NCBI RefSeq assembly: GCF_002105285.1
Contig: NZ_MUHR01000013.1
Location: forward strand, 124,001-188,000
Source: Planktotalea arctica
GTDB lineage: Bacteria > Pseudomonadota > Alphaproteobacteria > Rhodobacterales > Rhodobacteraceae
Length of the DNA stretch: 64,000 bases
Direction: 5' to 3'
Position 1 is the stretch's first letter. Each line of letters opens with the position of its first letter. This document shows, piece after piece, positions 37,132 through 47,117 of the stretch. The position numbers and the translations under genes were made by a program. The notes beneath the pieces were generated by a model that was given only the letters and a program-made list of their open reading frames with translations, ran no database searches and was not told the origin of the DNA.

Positions 37132-38339
37132 GGCTTAAGACGCGTAGGAGCAGTCTTGGCGCTGGTCAACGCATGGGTTGCCCGCGCGACGATGATCTCT
37201 TCGTCAGTTGGGATGACCAGCACGTCAACTTCGGAACTCAGGGAGCCGATGCGGGTGGCATGTCTGTCGTTTGCGTCGGTGTCGATCTCCACACCCATCC
37301 AGAGCAGACGATCGCAGATGCGACGACGCACGAGGGCAGAATTTTCGCCGATCCCAGCGGTAAAGACGATGGCGTCGATCCCGCCAATGGCGGTTGCGAG
37401 CCGGGCCAATTCACCTGCTGCACGATAACAGAATAGGTCGATCGCTTCCTGTGCTGGGGCTGAGGCAATTGCTTCTAGGGCGGCCATGTCATTGCTGATG
37501 CCTGACACACCGAGAAGACCGGATTTCGTATAGAGCAACGATGTGACGTCCTGCGCGGTTAGTCCTTTTTCCTGCATCAAATACAACACGACGCCCGGGT
37601 CGAGCGCGCCGCAGCGACGGCCCATCATCAGCCCATCCAGAGCGGTGAACCCCATGCTTGTTGCAACACTGCGTCGGCTCAACATCGCGCACATGCTGGC
37701 TCCGCTGCCCAGATGGGCGACAATCACACGCCCATCGGCACGGCCGCCAAGATGGGTAGGTAGGGTGCCAGCGATGTAATCATAGGACAGACCGTGGAAG
37801 CCATAACGCAATATACCCTCGTCAGTCATTGCACGGGGCAGAGCAAAGAGTTGCGACAGCCGACTTTGCGTCCGGTGAAAGCTGGTGTCGAAGCAGGCGA
37901 CCTGCGGCAGACCCGGATCGGAGGCGGCTACGCAGCGGATTGCCGTCAGATTATGCGGTTGGTGCAGTGGCGCAAGCGGCACCAGCGTTTCGAGATCAGT
38001 CAGCAGCACATCGGTGACCCGCGCCGGTTCGGCGTGCGTGCGCCCGCCATGCACCACGCGATGCCCGGCGGCCCGGATCGTGACACCGCCACGGTTGGAG
38101 TTCAGCCAGTCCAATAATTTTGGAATTAGATCGTCTAGACCTGCCGACGGCTCAAGCGGCATCGGACTGGCCTGTGGGACTGCAACCCCCACACTTTTGC
38201 GTACCGAAAAGACCGGGTTTGTGCCGATCCCTGCGATCTTGCCGCGTAGTATCGGTGGTGGGCTGCCCGGTGCATAGGGATACACTGCGAACTTGAGGCT
38301 GGAAGAGCCCGCGTTCAGCACAAGGATGGCGTCTGTCAT
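37128..38339 (-). CDS. ackA: Acetate kinase
   Basis: A 403-residue acetate kinase: ILVLNAGSSSLKFAVYPYAP (phosphate 1 region), AAGHRVVHGGRTHAEPARVT near residue 90, CFDTSFHRTQSRLSQLFALP near 145, HLGSGASMCAMLSRRSVATS near 205 and IDAIVFTAGIGENSALVRRR near 325. It makes ATP and acetate from acetyl phosphate. Its ATG overlaps the stop of the MaoC-Pta gene, so acetyl-CoA to acetate is encoded as a coupled pair at the end of the phaC operon. Confidence 0.95.
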   Translation of the reverse strand: MTDAILVLNAGSSSLKFAVYPYAPGSPPPILRGKIAGIGTNPVFSVRKSVGVAVPQASPMPLEPSAGLDDLIPKLLDWLNSNRGGVTIRAAGHRVVHGGRTHAEPARVTDVLLTDLETLVPLAPLHQPHNLTAIRCVAASDPGLPQVACFDTSFHRTQSRLSQLFALPRAMTDEGILRYGFHGLSYDYIAGTLPTHLGGRADGRVIVAHLGSGASMCAMLSRRSVATSMGFTALDGLMMGRRCGALDPGVVLYLMQEKGLTAQDVTSLLYTKSGLLGVSGISNDMAALEAIASAPAQEAIDLFCYRAAGELARLATAIGGIDAIVFTAGIGENSALVRRRICDRLLWMGVEIDTDANDRHATRIGSLSSEVDVLVIPTDEEIIVARATHALTSAKTAPTRLKP

Positions 38340-39745
38340 GGCAATGTCGATGGTTGGTGGTTGATGAACAGCTGCGCCAATGCGCAGGAGGCAAGCCGCG
38401 ACACCGTGCTGTCGGCCCGGCTGGTCAAGATGATCGGCACCCGTGCGCCCAGCACGATGCCTGCTGCATCGGCACCGGCCAGATAGATCAACTGCTTGGC
38501 CATCATGTTAGCGGCCTCCAAATCCGGGGCGACGAGGATGTCTGCAATGCCCGCCACATCCGACACGATCCCTTTGGCAGCGACCGCTACTGGAGAGATG
38601 GCATTATCAAAAGCTAATGGACCATCCAGCAACCCACCGGTGATCTGGCCCCGATCCGCCATTTTGCACAAGGCGGCGGCGTCCAACGTCGAGGTTATTC
38701 GGGGGTTCACAGTCTCAACTGCTGAAAGGATTGCGACCTTTGGCAGTGGCGTCCCTAGCGCGAGTGCCAGGTCAATGGCGTTTTGGACAATGTCGCGTTT
38801 GACCCTGAGATCAGGATAGATGTTGATCGCGGCATCTGTGATCAGCAGGGGTTTGGGATAGGTCGGCACGTCCAGCACATAGACATGGCTCATCCGCCGC
38901 TCGGTGCGCAGGCCAAGGGTGGTATCGACGATCGCTTCCATCAACTCATCCGTGTGCAGCGCTCCTTTCATGAGGGCATCCACTGTGCCCGCCCTGACAA
39001 GGGCCACAGCTGCAAGGGCTGCGGCATGGCTATGGGGCGCGTTGACAACCTCAAATCCCTTAAGGCTGAGCCCAGCCTCTTGTGCCGCAGCTTCGATCTT
39101 TGCCTTTGGTCCGACCAGAACGGGAAGAATAATCCCTTGCCGACTGGCCTCTAGCGCGCCGCTCAGGGACAGCGCATCGCAAGGATGCACAACGGCGGTC
39201 CGAACCGGTTCCAGATCCTCGGTCGCTGCGATCAGCCTGGCATATTGCGCGCCTTGGACATGCAGATGGACCTCGGGCAGGACGACGCGCGGGCGGCGCA
39301 CCTTTTCGCGTGGAGCGATGACACGGGCCACGCCTTCGATGACTGATCTGCCGTCTTGGTTGAGGCAGGTGCAGGCGAGCAGCAGGCGGTCTTTCTCAAG
39401 CTTTTCCGTCACTTCAACCCGTACGGTGACCGTATCGCCAAGCCCGACCGGAGCCTCGAATGTCAGGCTCTGGTTTAGGAAAATCGTGCCGGGGCCGGGC
39501 AACTCGGTCCCTAGTACGGCCGAAATGAGCGCGCCACCCCACATGCCATGGGCAATCACACCGTGGAACATGTCTGACTTGGCGTATTCGGCATCGACAT
39601 GCGCTGGGTTCACGTCGCCGGACATAACGGCGAACAATTCGATATCCTGCGGCTTCAACGTCCGCGTCAGTTCCGCGTGGTCGCCCACTGCAATCTCGGC
39701 GTAAGTCTTGTTCTCGATATACTGCATCGGTTCAGGCGCGGACAT
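38336..39745 (-). CDS. Fused MaoC-like hydratase and phosphate acetyltransferase
   Basis: A 469-residue two-domain protein. Residues 1-150 are a MaoC/hot-dog hydratase (MSGDVNPAHVDAEYAKSDMF with the D-x-N-P-x-H site; HGVIAHGMWGGALISAVLGT). Residues 165-469 are a phosphate acetyl/butyryltransferase (TAVVHPCDALSLSGALEASR, MKGALHTDELMEAIVDTTLG, RRMSHVYVLDVPTYPKPLLI, GPLAFDNAISPVAVAAKGIV). The fused form is known from databases as bifunctional enoyl-CoA hydratase/Pta. It would make acetyl (or acyl) phosphate for AckA. ATG 39745 lies inside the 3' end of fabI (14-base overlap). Confidence 0.92.
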   Translation of the reverse strand: MSAPEPMQYIENKTYAEIAVGDHAELTRTLKPQDIELFAVMSGDVNPAHVDAEYAKSDMFHGVIAHGMWGGALISAVLGTELPGPGTIFLNQSLTFEAPVGLGDTVTVRVEVTEKLEKDRLLLACTCLNQDGRSVIEGVARVIAPREKVRRPRVVLPEVHLHVQGAQYARLIAATEDLEPVRTAVVHPCDALSLSGALEASRQGIILPVLVGPKAKIEAAAQEAGLSLKGFEVVNAPHSHAAALAAVALVRAGTVDALMKGALHTDELMEAIVDTTLGLRTERRMSHVYVLDVPTYPKPLLITDAAINIYPDLRVKRDIVQNAIDLALALGTPLPKVAILSAVETVNPRITSTLDAAALCKMADRGQITGGLLDGPLAFDNAISPVAVAAKGIVSDVAGIADILVAPDLEAANMMAKQLIYLAGADAAGIVLGARVPIILTSRADSTVSRLASCALAQLFINHQPSTLP

Positions 39746-40496
39746 GCAGGCCTCCGTCGACATAAGTGACATCGCCAGTGACGCTGCGCATGCCGTCGCT
39801 TGCCAGCATGACTGCCACATCCCCCACATCCTTGATCGTCATAAGATTCTGCTCGGGTGCGCGACTTCGTGCGGCGTCGATCAACGCGTCAAAATGGGCG
39901 ATACCGGAGCCTGCGCGTGTTTGCAGCGGCCCTGGCGAGATCGCGTTGACGCGGATGCCTTTGGGGCCAAGTTCAACCGCAAGGGCGCGCATGGTCCCCT
40001 CAAGGGCGGCTTTGATTGGTCCCATGATATTGTAGTGGTCAACGACTTTTTCGCCGCCGTAATACGTCATGGTCAGGATCGTGCCACCCTTTGTCATCAA
40101 CGGTTCGGCGAGCTGTGCCATGCGGATCAGCGAGTGGACCGAGATGTCCATGGCCTGTGCAAAGCCCGCGCGGGAGCAATCAACAACCCGACCGTGCAGG
40201 TCTTTTGCCACGCAAAAGGCGATGGAGTGGACAAGAACATCGAGCCGCCCCCAGCGAGCGTCGATCGCCGCAAAAACGGCGTCCATCTGCCCCTCGGCTT
40301 CGACGTCGAGTGGCAGTAGCAGCTTTGCTCCCACGGCGTCGGCAACTGGCTGCACGTAGGGTTTGGCCGTCTCGTTCACATAGGTCATTGCGATCTCGGC
40401 CCCCGCATCAGCGAAGGCCTGCGCACATCCGGCTGCGATGGAATGGGCGTTCGCAACCCCAACCACCAGCACGGTTTTGCCCTCCAGCGACTTCAT
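39732..40496 (-). CDS. fabI: FabI-type enoyl-ACP reductase (paralogue in the PHA operon)
   Basis: A 254-residue short-chain reductase of FabI type: VVGVANAHSIAAGCAQAFAD (NAD site with the family's 'VAN..SIA'), VHSIAFCVAKDLHGRVVDCS, SVHSLIRMAQLAEPLM and the catalytic stretch YYGGEKVVDHYNIMGPIKAA holding the Tyr and Lys. It reduces enoyl-ACP or enoyl-CoA with NAD(P)H. Next to a PHA synthase and a MaoC hydratase it may serve a redox sink, not ordinary lipid synthesis. Coupled to phaC by ATGA. Confidence 0.88.
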   Translation of the reverse strand: MKSLEGKTVLVVGVANAHSIAAGCAQAFADAGAEIAMTYVNETAKPYVQPVADAVGAKLLLPLDVEAEGQMDAVFAAIDARWGRLDVLVHSIAFCVAKDLHGRVVDCSRAGFAQAMDISVHSLIRMAQLAEPLMTKGGTILTMTYYGGEKVVDHYNIMGPIKAALEGTMRALAVELGPKGIRVNAISPGPLQTRAGSGIAHFDALIDAARSRAPEQNLMTIKDVGDVAVMLASDGMRSVTGDVTYVDGGLHVRA

Positions 40497-42319
40497 CGCT
40501 GCATGACATAGGAGCCGGGCGCATCACATAGCGCCTTGTAGGTGCCCGACGTTGTACCCATGCTTGGTGGTGCGGCGAGCGCACTTGATCGCGCGGCAAG
40601 CCAACTGGCGAAGTCAGTCCACCATGAACCGTCTTCGGCCGCGTTTTTCTCAATCCATTCGGCGGGATCGCGGTAGGTGGCATTAGCTTTGGTCTCAGCG
40701 ATCCGGAAATGCCGTCCCGCATGGCCGGGCTCTGAGACAATGCCTGCATTGTGTCCGCCGCTTGTGAGCACAAAAGTCACATCCGTATCAGCCAGAAGCT
40801 GCATCTTGTAGACTGATTGCCAAGGGGCGACATGGTCATCCTCGGTGCCGACGGCAAAGATCGGCGCGCGGATATCAGAGACGGCAATGGCTTTGCCCCC
40901 GACATGATATCGGCCTTCGGCCAAGTCGTTATTGAGAAAAAGCTTGCGCAAATATTCGGAATGCATCCGAGCCGGCATCCGTGTGGCGTCGGCGTTCCAC
41001 GCCATCAGATCGAAGGCATCGCTGCGCTGTCCCAGCAGATAATTGTGGATCGCAGGCGCCCAGATCAGATCACGGGCGCGCAGCAGCGCGAAGGCACCGG
41101 CCATCTGATCCGAGGAGAGATAGCCCTTTTCGGCCATCATGTCCTCGATCAGCGTGACCTCACTGTCATTGATGAACAGGCGCAGCGGTCCGGCTTCGGT
41201 GAAATCGACCTGTGCTGCAAGGAAGCTGGCCGACGCCAGACGCGCGTCACCGTCCCGGCCCATCGCCGCCGCTGCGATCGAGAGCAGGGTGCCACCAAGA
41301 CAATAGCCGACAGCGTGCAGCTTGGGCGCTTTTGTGATGGCGAGGGCGGCATCAATGGACTCCATCACGCCAAGCTGGCGGTAGTCTTCCATGCCCAGAT
41401 CGCGGTCTTCCGCGCCGGGATTTTTCCATGAAACGATGAATACGGTAAAGCCTTGGGCCACAAGAAACGCGACCAGCGAATTCTGTGCCGACAGGTCGAG
41501 GATGTAGTATTTCATGATCCAGGCTGGCACGATCAGGATCGGCTCTGGCCGAACTGTGTCGGTCGTAGGCGTATATTGAATCAACTCGATCAGGTTGTTG
41601 CGGAACACCACCTTGCCGGGCGTGGTCGCCAGATTGCGCCCCACCTCAAAGACTTGCGGTCCAGCGGGCGGTGCGGTTCCGGTTTTCGCGATCAGGTCTT
41701 CGGTCAGATTCTTCACACCGCGCACAAGGTTCTGACCATGCTCAGTAAGAGTGGCCGAGATCACGTCCGCGTTGGTCATGGCAAAGTTCGACGGTGCGGC
41801 CGTGTCGGTCATCAGACTGGCCACGAACCCCATGAGGTTCTCATGTTCGGGCGTCACACCGTGCACGCCGGTCATGGCGTCCTGCCACCAAGCCCAGGAC
41901 TGCTGATGTGCCTGAGACCAGACGTTGAATGGGTATTTCTGCCAGGCTTCACCGGCGAACCGACGGTCGGGGTTCAGGGCCAGCGATGTGTCTTGCGCAG
42001 CCTCTGGCTTACCGATACCAAGGCTGGCCATCCAAACGGTCTGAGCGTTCTGCAGTGCCTTTTCCATCAGGTGCAACTGCTTGCCCGGCGAGACGGCGAG
42101 GTGGGTTGCCCAGTCCATCCACGCCTCGGCCAGCACCGAAGGTGAGAGCCCTGAGGTTGCCTTTGCGACGCTTGCGTGGGCCATCCGGTCAAGCGTTTCA
42201 AAGGGCGCGAGCGAAGGCGGTTTTTTAGGGTCAACGGCGTGTCTTTTGATCTCCGACGTCTGAGTGGATGGGGCCGGTTTATCTGCGCGAGACGCGATCA
42301 GTTTGGGTTGTGTTGACAT
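40493..42319 (-). CDS. phaC: Class I-type polyhydroxyalkanoate synthase
   Basis: A 608-residue PHA synthase. The N-terminal domain includes FNVWSQAHQQSWAWW near residue 130. The catalytic box is AVGYCLGGTLLSIAA near 340 (nucleophile Cys in G-x-C-x-G), the acid is in VGTEDDHVAPWQSV near 495 and the His in LTSGGHNAGIVSEPGH near 525. It polymerises 3-hydroxyacyl-CoA into storage granules. It heads the phaC-fabI-maoC/pta-ackA operon and has a dyad TTGATCTGGGTTAG 75 bases upstream. Confidence 0.94.
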   Translation of the reverse strand: MSTQPKLIASRADKPAPSTQTSEIKRHAVDPKKPPSLAPFETLDRMAHASVAKATSGLSPSVLAEAWMDWATHLAVSPGKQLHLMEKALQNAQTVWMASLGIGKPEAAQDTSLALNPDRRFAGEAWQKYPFNVWSQAHQQSWAWWQDAMTGVHGVTPEHENLMGFVASLMTDTAAPSNFAMTNADVISATLTEHGQNLVRGVKNLTEDLIAKTGTAPPAGPQVFEVGRNLATTPGKVVFRNNLIELIQYTPTTDTVRPEPILIVPAWIMKYYILDLSAQNSLVAFLVAQGFTVFIVSWKNPGAEDRDLGMEDYRQLGVMESIDAALAITKAPKLHAVGYCLGGTLLSIAAAAMGRDGDARLASASFLAAQVDFTEAGPLRLFINDSEVTLIEDMMAEKGYLSSDQMAGAFALLRARDLIWAPAIHNYLLGQRSDAFDLMAWNADATRMPARMHSEYLRKLFLNNDLAEGRYHVGGKAIAVSDIRAPIFAVGTEDDHVAPWQSVYKMQLLADTDVTFVLTSGGHNAGIVSEPGHAGRHFRIAETKANATYRDPAEWIEKNAAEDGSWWTDFASWLAARSSALAAPPSMGTTSGTYKALCDAPGSYVMQR

Positions 42320-42393
42320 GGCTTGTCCTCCGGGTAACGACGCGACTGGCGCATCCTTTTCCGGACATCTAATGCGTTTGCTGCACTGCGGCG

Positions 42394-42407
42394 TTGATCT
42401 GGGTTAG
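42394..42407. promoter_or_regulatory. Crp/Fnr-type dyad TTGATCTGGGTTAG
   Basis: TTGAT-N4-GTTAG, 75 bases upstream of phaC. One half-site is perfect FNR (TTGAT), the other is degenerate. It fits the island consensus and the common 75-95 base distance to the start codon. Confidence 0.6.
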
Positions 42408-42470
42408 TGTCTGGGCAGAATTGATCACCGTCTTCGGCTATGATTGGCCCTAAGGTTTAGGGTGTAGATA

Positions 42471-43316
42471 TTAACGCCTGTCACGCGCGGTGACGGCACC
42501 GGTGCCAAGTTCGATAATTTCCGCCGTAATCGCCTCCTGCCGCACACGGCGCAGGGTCGCTTGAAACGTCTCCAGTTCACGTGCGATTTGAGTCCCTGCG
42601 GACGACATGGCTTCCATCCGCGCTTCGTTTTCAGCGGCAAAAGCGTGGAGCGCCGCCTTGCAGACTTGCGCGTTGAAGTAATCCTGACCGAGCGAAGCGA
42701 TCAGGGTGCTTGGCGATAACTGCATCAGGGGGCGGTCTTGCGATGCAGGCGGAAGATTGGCCAGATCGATCGGAAACAGATGTTGCCGGACAAGGGCAGG
42801 GCGGCCTGCCTGCCAGCCGGTGAAGATTACATCGAGACAGTCAATGCGCCGCGCTGCGACCGCCGCGTAGATTGCCGTTGTGATCTCGCCTGCCAATTTC
42901 GGAATGCCGGGCGTGTGGGAGGGCAGGGGTGCGCTCCAATGCGGTTTCATACCGCGTGCTGTCGCAATAGATAGCCCCCTCGTGCCGATGAGGAACAAGG
43001 TTTCGGTGCCCGATGCCCCGTTGATGCTGTCGAGCACACGTTCGCTGAATGCGCCTGCGAAACCTTGCTCGGCACAAAAGACGAGTAGACCCATTCGGTT
43101 GCCCGCGTCTTGGTCGGGGCCAGTTTTGGCGATGTCAGGCCCAAGAACACGCGACATCGCCATAGCAATGGTTGCGGCGTAACTGTCCACGGCGTCAACT
43201 TGCCCTCGGGCGACATGCGCACGGGCAGCGGCGATGCCTTTCATGGCATTCACCACCGCGCCCAACTCGCGAATACCTTCGATCCGGGCGCTGATATCGG
43301 CCAGTCTTTCGGTCAT
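42471..43316 (-). CDS. atpG: N-type ATPase gamma subunit
   Basis: A 281-residue gamma subunit, with the conserved N-terminal coiled coil ([36 protein letters not shown]) and C-terminal one ([40 protein letters not shown]). It is the rotating central stalk that couples ATP hydrolysis in F1 to ion movement. Last gene of atpDCQRBEFAG; overlaps the atpA stop by four bases. It is more diverged than housekeeping gamma subunits. Confidence 0.93.
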   Translation of the reverse strand: MTERLADISARIEGIRELGAVVNAMKGIAAARAHVARGQVDAVDSYAATIAMAMSRVLGPDIAKTGPDQDAGNRMGLLVFCAEQGFAGAFSERVLDSINGASGTETLFLIGTRGLSIATARGMKPHWSAPLPSHTPGIPKLAGEITTAIYAAVAARRIDCLDVIFTGWQAGRPALVRQHLFPIDLANLPPASQDRPLMQLSPSTLIASLGQDYFNAQVCKAALHAFAAENEARMEAMSSAGTQIARELETFQATLRRVRQEAITAEIIELGTGAVTARDRR

Positions 43317-44866
43317 GGGCCGTCTGCTGCGGCTGTGTCTGTCTTCGCCGCTGTCTGCTCTCCGCCCAGTGACGTGGCGAGTTCGGCGAGCGTTTCCATC
43401 AGGCGCTCGCGAACTTTATCGTCAAGGTCTCCTGTCTCGGTCAGAGCTTTGAGCATCTCGGGCGCGTTCTTGTCCAGATGCGCTGGTAGACCTGTCCGAT
43501 AGGCGGCCACCGCCGCAAGCGGCAAGGGATCCAGCAGCCCGGCCTGCACTGCGAGCATAAGTGCGACTTCATCCACCAAACGGAACGGCATATGCTGGGA
43601 TTGACGCAGCGCTTCACGGATCCGCGCGCCACGGGTCAGCTGCTCGCGGACGCGGCCATCGGGCATGCCGCCGAAGCGAGTAAAGACCTCAAGTTCCAGA
43701 AACTGCGCATAGTCCAGACGCAGCGTGCCTGCGGCTTTGCGAAGGATAGGTGCCTGTGTCTTGCCGCCGACGCGGCTGACGCTCAGGCCAACATCCACGG
43801 CCGGTTTCTGACCCTGATGGAACAAGGCGGCGTCCAGGACGATTTGTCCATCGGTGATCGAGATCAGGTTGGTTGGTATGTAGGCCGACAAGTTGCCTGA
43901 ATCAGTCTCTGCAATCGGTAGGGCCGTCAGTGACCCGCCGCCGCGGTCTTTGGACAGTTTAGCCGCCCGTTCCAGAAGTCGTGCATGGATGTAGAAGACA
44001 TCACCGGGATAGGCCTCGCGACCCGGCGACTGACGGGTGAGGAGTGCGATTTCACGGTGGGTGGCGGCGTGTTTGGATAGATCATCAATGATGATCAGCG
44101 CATGCTGGCCCTTGTCGCGGAAGTATTCGGCCATGGTCATGCCTGCATAGGGTGCAATCCATTGCAGACCCGGCGCCTCAGACGAGCCCGCCACGACGAC
44201 GATACAGCGTGCAAAATTGCCCTGTGCCTGAAGCGCATCGATGGCGCGGCGGACGCTGGATGTCTTCTGCCCCACGGCGACGTAGATGCAGATCATGTCG
44301 CTGTCACGTTGCGCGATCAGCGCGTCTATGGCCAGCGTCGTCTTACCCGTCGAATGATCGCCGACGATCAACTCGCGCTGGCCTCGGCCAAGCGCAAAAA
44401 GCGTATCCATCACCACGATACCGGTCTGGACAGGTTCTGTTACCAGATCCCGTTCGATAATAGAGGGCGCGGGTCGTTCTATTGGCAGATGTGTCTTGGC
44501 CTCTACGGGCCCTTTGCCGTCTAGGGCGCGTCCCAGCGGGTCCACGATCCGACCCAACAGCGCCTCGCCAACTGGAACATTCACAACCTCGCCGGTCCCG
44601 AAAACCGCGTCACCCGCTTCCACATCCGTGGCGGCGTCCAGAAGAACACATCCGATCAGATCGGGGTCGAGCACGCGGGCGAAACCCGTCTGACCGCCCT
44701 CAAAACGCAAGACCTCATCAAGTCGCACATCGCGCAGTCCGGAGATCATGGCAACGCCGTCGCCGATCTCTTCGACCCGCCCCTTGTGCATGGTGCGAGG
44801 GCCAAGGGCTGTGTTCTTCAATGCGTCTGCTGTTCTCGCGACCCAGTTTGACGTGTCAGGCGGCAT
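43313..44866 (-). CDS. atpA: N-type ATPase alpha subunit with an unusual P-loop
   Basis: A 517-residue F1 alpha subunit: N-terminal barrel ([20 protein letters not shown]), nucleotide domain with [20 protein letters not shown] near residue 170, [36 protein letters not shown], and the [20 protein letters not shown] end region. The P-loop reads GDHSTGKT where F-type alpha subunits normally have GDRQTGKT; the Gln and Arg are replaced by Ser and His. Alpha sites are non-catalytic but regulate the enzyme. Overlaps atpF by 11 bases and atpG by four. Confidence 0.95.
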   Translation of the reverse strand: MPPDTSNWVARTADALKNTALGPRTMHKGRVEEIGDGVAMISGLRDVRLDEVLRFEGGQTGFARVLDPDLIGCVLLDAATDVEAGDAVFGTGEVVNVPVGEALLGRIVDPLGRALDGKGPVEAKTHLPIERPAPSIIERDLVTEPVQTGIVVMDTLFALGRGQRELIVGDHSTGKTTLAIDALIAQRDSDMICIYVAVGQKTSSVRRAIDALQAQGNFARCIVVVAGSSEAPGLQWIAPYAGMTMAEYFRDKGQHALIIIDDLSKHAATHREIALLTRQSPGREAYPGDVFYIHARLLERAAKLSKDRGGGSLTALPIAETDSGNLSAYIPTNLISITDGQIVLDAALFHQGQKPAVDVGLSVSRVGGKTQAPILRKAAGTLRLDYAQFLELEVFTRFGGMPDGRVREQLTRGARIREALRQSQHMPFRLVDEVALMLAVQAGLLDPLPLAAVAAYRTGLPAHLDKNAPEMLKALTETGDLDDKVRERLMETLAELATSLGGEQTAAKTDTAAADGP

Positions 44867-45590
44867 CTTTCACCGCCTTCCGGACCTGTTTTAAGTCCTC
44901 AGCCCACGAGTTGTGGAGGGTGAAGTGCGGGCTGCGCAGCTCCAGACCGGCAATCAGGTCGGGATCGGTGGTGAAACGTATCTCTGTGGTGCCGCCTAAA
45001 GCGGTCTGAATTTCTTTTTCGACCTTCCCCTGCTCCGCCCCAGTATCGGTCGCCGAAACGATCTCGATGCCTTTTGGATCACTCGCTAGTGCTTTGCGGT
45101 CGGCGGCGGGCATATCTGCGATGGCGTCCACCAGTTGCGACAGAAAGGCGGATTGTACAGTGGGACCGTTCAGGCGTTCCAGCAGCCGGGCGGCAATTTT
45201 GAGCGACAACTCCGAGGCCTGGGCGTCATTGGCTTTGCGGGCGGCTGCGGCTTCATGGTTGATGGTGTCTTTCGCTGTGGCCAATATCGCCTCGGCTTTG
45301 GTGCGGGCCTCGGCGAGGGTGGATTTTGCTGCGGATTCAGCTTCTATCCTTGCCGCATCGCGCATCGCGGCGCGTTCTTCTGCGATGCCGGCGCGGGCCT
45401 TGGTGGCTTCGGCCAGTGCGGTGTCGGCCTTGGCCTGCGTGGCCTTTGCAGACCCGATCACCTCCTCTGCCGTTTCCTGACGCTTGGCAATGGCCGCCGC
45501 GACAGGACGCCAGAAGACCCGTGACAATAGCCAGATAAGGATCAGGACGTTGACCGCCTGCAGGCCGAGGCCCCAGAAATCGATTGTCAT
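44856..45590 (-). CDS. atpF: N-type ATPase b subunit, long form
   Basis: A 244-residue b subunit: an N-terminal membrane helix ([20 protein letters not shown]) then a long charged coiled coil ([20 protein letters not shown] ... [20 protein letters not shown]). At 244 residues it is longer than usual b subunits (about 160); N-ATPase operons lack a separate delta gene, and the extra C-terminal domain ([34 protein letters not shown]) resembles the delta C-terminus and probably replaces it. Forms the peripheral stalk. Confidence 0.93.
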   Translation of the reverse strand: MTIDFWGLGLQAVNVLILIWLLSRVFWRPVAAAIAKRQETAEEVIGSAKATQAKADTALAEATKARAGIAEERAAMRDAARIEAESAAKSTLAEARTKAEAILATAKDTINHEAAAARKANDAQASELSLKIAARLLERLNGPTVQSAFLSQLVDAIADMPAADRKALASDPKGIEIVSATDTGAEQGKVEKEIQTALGGTTEIRFTTDPDLIAGLELRSPHFTLHNSWAEDLKQVRKAVKDAA

Positions 45591-45594
45591 CGGC

Positions 45595-45840
45595 TCAGCT
45601 CAGCAGCGGGTTGGCAAAGATCAACAAGAGCGCGATGACCAGACAGTAGATCGCGGTCGTCTCGATCATCGCGAGGCCGACAAACAGTGTGCGGGATATC
45701 GTGTTCGCAGCCTCTGGCTGTCGGGCGATGGCCTCCATTGCGGCGGCAACGGCGCGGCCTTCTGCGAGTGCGGGGCCAAGTGCGCCAAAGGCCACGGCAA
45801 AAGCCGCACCGATGATACTGGCTAGAGAGAGGTAATCCAT
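45595..45840 (-). CDS. atpE: N-type ATPase c subunit with Na+-type ligands
   Basis: An 81-residue two-helix proteolipid. Helix one holds a glutamate at the position of the Na+-binding Gln (GPALAEGRAVAAAMEAIARQ) and helix two carries the carboxylate with the Na+-type neighbours in AMIETTAIYCLVIALLLIFA (Glu-Thr-Thr...Tyr). A Thr/Ser after the Glu and a Tyr four residues on are the marks used to assign Na+ specificity; the two-Glu pattern is typical of N-ATPases. It forms the rotor ring. Confidence 0.94.
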   Translation of the reverse strand: MDYLSLASIIGAAFAVAFGALGPALAEGRAVAAAMEAIARQPEAANTISRTLFVGLAMIETTAIYCLVIALLLIFANPLLS

Positions 45841-46553
45841 TAAGTGTCCTTTTGGTTCGGGGGAGTGGCCGGAGCGGCATCGCGCTCGGAGCGCTGTCCG
45901 TCCTCCACCGTGGATGTGATGAAAACCATCGCCAGCACGGCAAAGATGTAGGCCTGCACCAATCCGGTCAGCAGATCGAGCGCCATCAGCGGGATCGGCA
46001 CCAGAAGGCCCGCCAACGAAGCGACGATGCCGATGACAAAAACGCCGCTCATTACATTGCCGAACAGGCGCACAAACATGGAAAAAACGCGCGTCAGGCT
46101 TTGCAATATGTTCAAAGGGATCATGATCGGGTTCGGCGCTGCGAAGGATTTGAGATAGCCACCAATGCCGTCGCCGCGCACACCAAACCAGATCACCGAC
46201 AGAAAGACGAGAACGGCCAATGCGGCGTCGGTTTCCAGCCCGGCGGTTGGCGGTTCGACCCCCGGGATCAGCGACGACCAGTTGGCCACAAGAATGAACA
46301 TGAACAGCGTGCCGATGAAGGCGCGATAGGGGGAAGGGTTTGCGCCGCTCGTCTCGACGATCTGGGTGTCCATTGTGGTGACGATCAGTTCAAGGGCGGC
46401 CTGCCGTTTGCCGGGTACAAGGTCCATCCGTTGGGTCAGTAGATAGGACCCGATGACCAGTATCGCCATGATCGCCCAGGTCGTCAGCACGGCCTGCGTG
46501 ATGGGCAGAGGGCCAAGGTAGAAGAGTGCGATTGAGTCCAGTGGCGAATTCAA
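45840..46553 (-). CDS. atpB: N-type ATPase a subunit
   Basis: A 237-residue a subunit with five or six membrane segments; the essential Arg is in VFSMFVRLFGNVMSGVFVIG near residue 150, and LLTGLVQAYIFAVLAMVFIT is the last helix with the usual Gln-Ala-Tyr-x-Phe. It forms the ion half-channels against the c ring. Its stop overlaps the atpE ATG region by one base; upstream it overlaps atpR. Confidence 0.94.
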   Translation of the reverse strand: MNSPLDSIALFYLGPLPITQAVLTTWAIMAILVIGSYLLTQRMDLVPGKRQAALELIVTTMDTQIVETSGANPSPYRAFIGTLFMFILVANWSSLIPGVEPPTAGLETDAALAVLVFLSVIWFGVRGDGIGGYLKSFAAPNPIMIPLNILQSLTRVFSMFVRLFGNVMSGVFVIGIVASLAGLLVPIPLMALDLLTGLVQAYIFAVLAMVFITSTVEDGQRSERDAAPATPPNQKDT

Positions 46554-46840
46554 ACCTCGTCCCTCCGCACCTTGTAGAGCATCAGAGCTTTGGCGCAGAG
46601 TACCCCTGCAAAAGTCGCCAGTAAGGCCAGCCCGCCAATCAACACAGCGATGAAAAAGCCCGTGACCAAAAGGGACAGACGCCCGAGGGTCAGGGCCAAT
46701 CCCATCAGCGGTTGACCCTCGTGCACGATCAGATCAGCCGTCGCGCGTAGGGCGCGGAAATAACCATATCCGATAAAAAGCCCAGCCAGAAAACAGCTTG
46801 CTAGGAGGATGAACAGCGGCAGGCCTGAGAGATCAATCAT
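46550..46840 (-). CDS. atpR: N-type ATPase AtpR subunit
   Basis: A 96-residue membrane protein with three hydrophobic segments (LPLFILLASCFLAGLFIGYG; LGRLSLLVTGFFIAVLIGGL; LLATFAGVLCAKALMLYKVR). AtpR is unique to N-ATPase operons; its polar residues inside the membrane, including the Arg/Glu seen here, have been proposed to contact the c ring. Its position between atpQ and atpB is the standard N-ATPase order. ATG 46840 overlaps atpQ by four bases. Confidence 0.9.
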   Translation of the reverse strand: MIDLSGLPLFILLASCFLAGLFIGYGYFRALRATADLIVHEGQPLMGLALTLGRLSLLVTGFFIAVLIGGLALLATFAGVLCAKALMLYKVRRDEV

Positions 46841-47117
46841 TCCGCATTCATCCATTTCCATGCGGTCCAGCCGCCAAGGCAAACACCCAAAAACATTAAA
46901 GGGGCGCTCCAGAAAATGCCCGAGGCGAAGCGAGCATCGAGCCAGCGCCCCAAAAACAGGCCCGCCAGCGTCGGGACAACAAAGATCCAGCCTAACACCC
47001 CGATTTGCGCCAGACGGCGGCCCACGGACATGTCGCCGTCGCGAAGCCACCGGTCACGCCGGTCCCGGCGCAGGCGGGTTTGCGTCACTAGCGGATCATC
47101 TTCGGGCTCTGGGCGGG

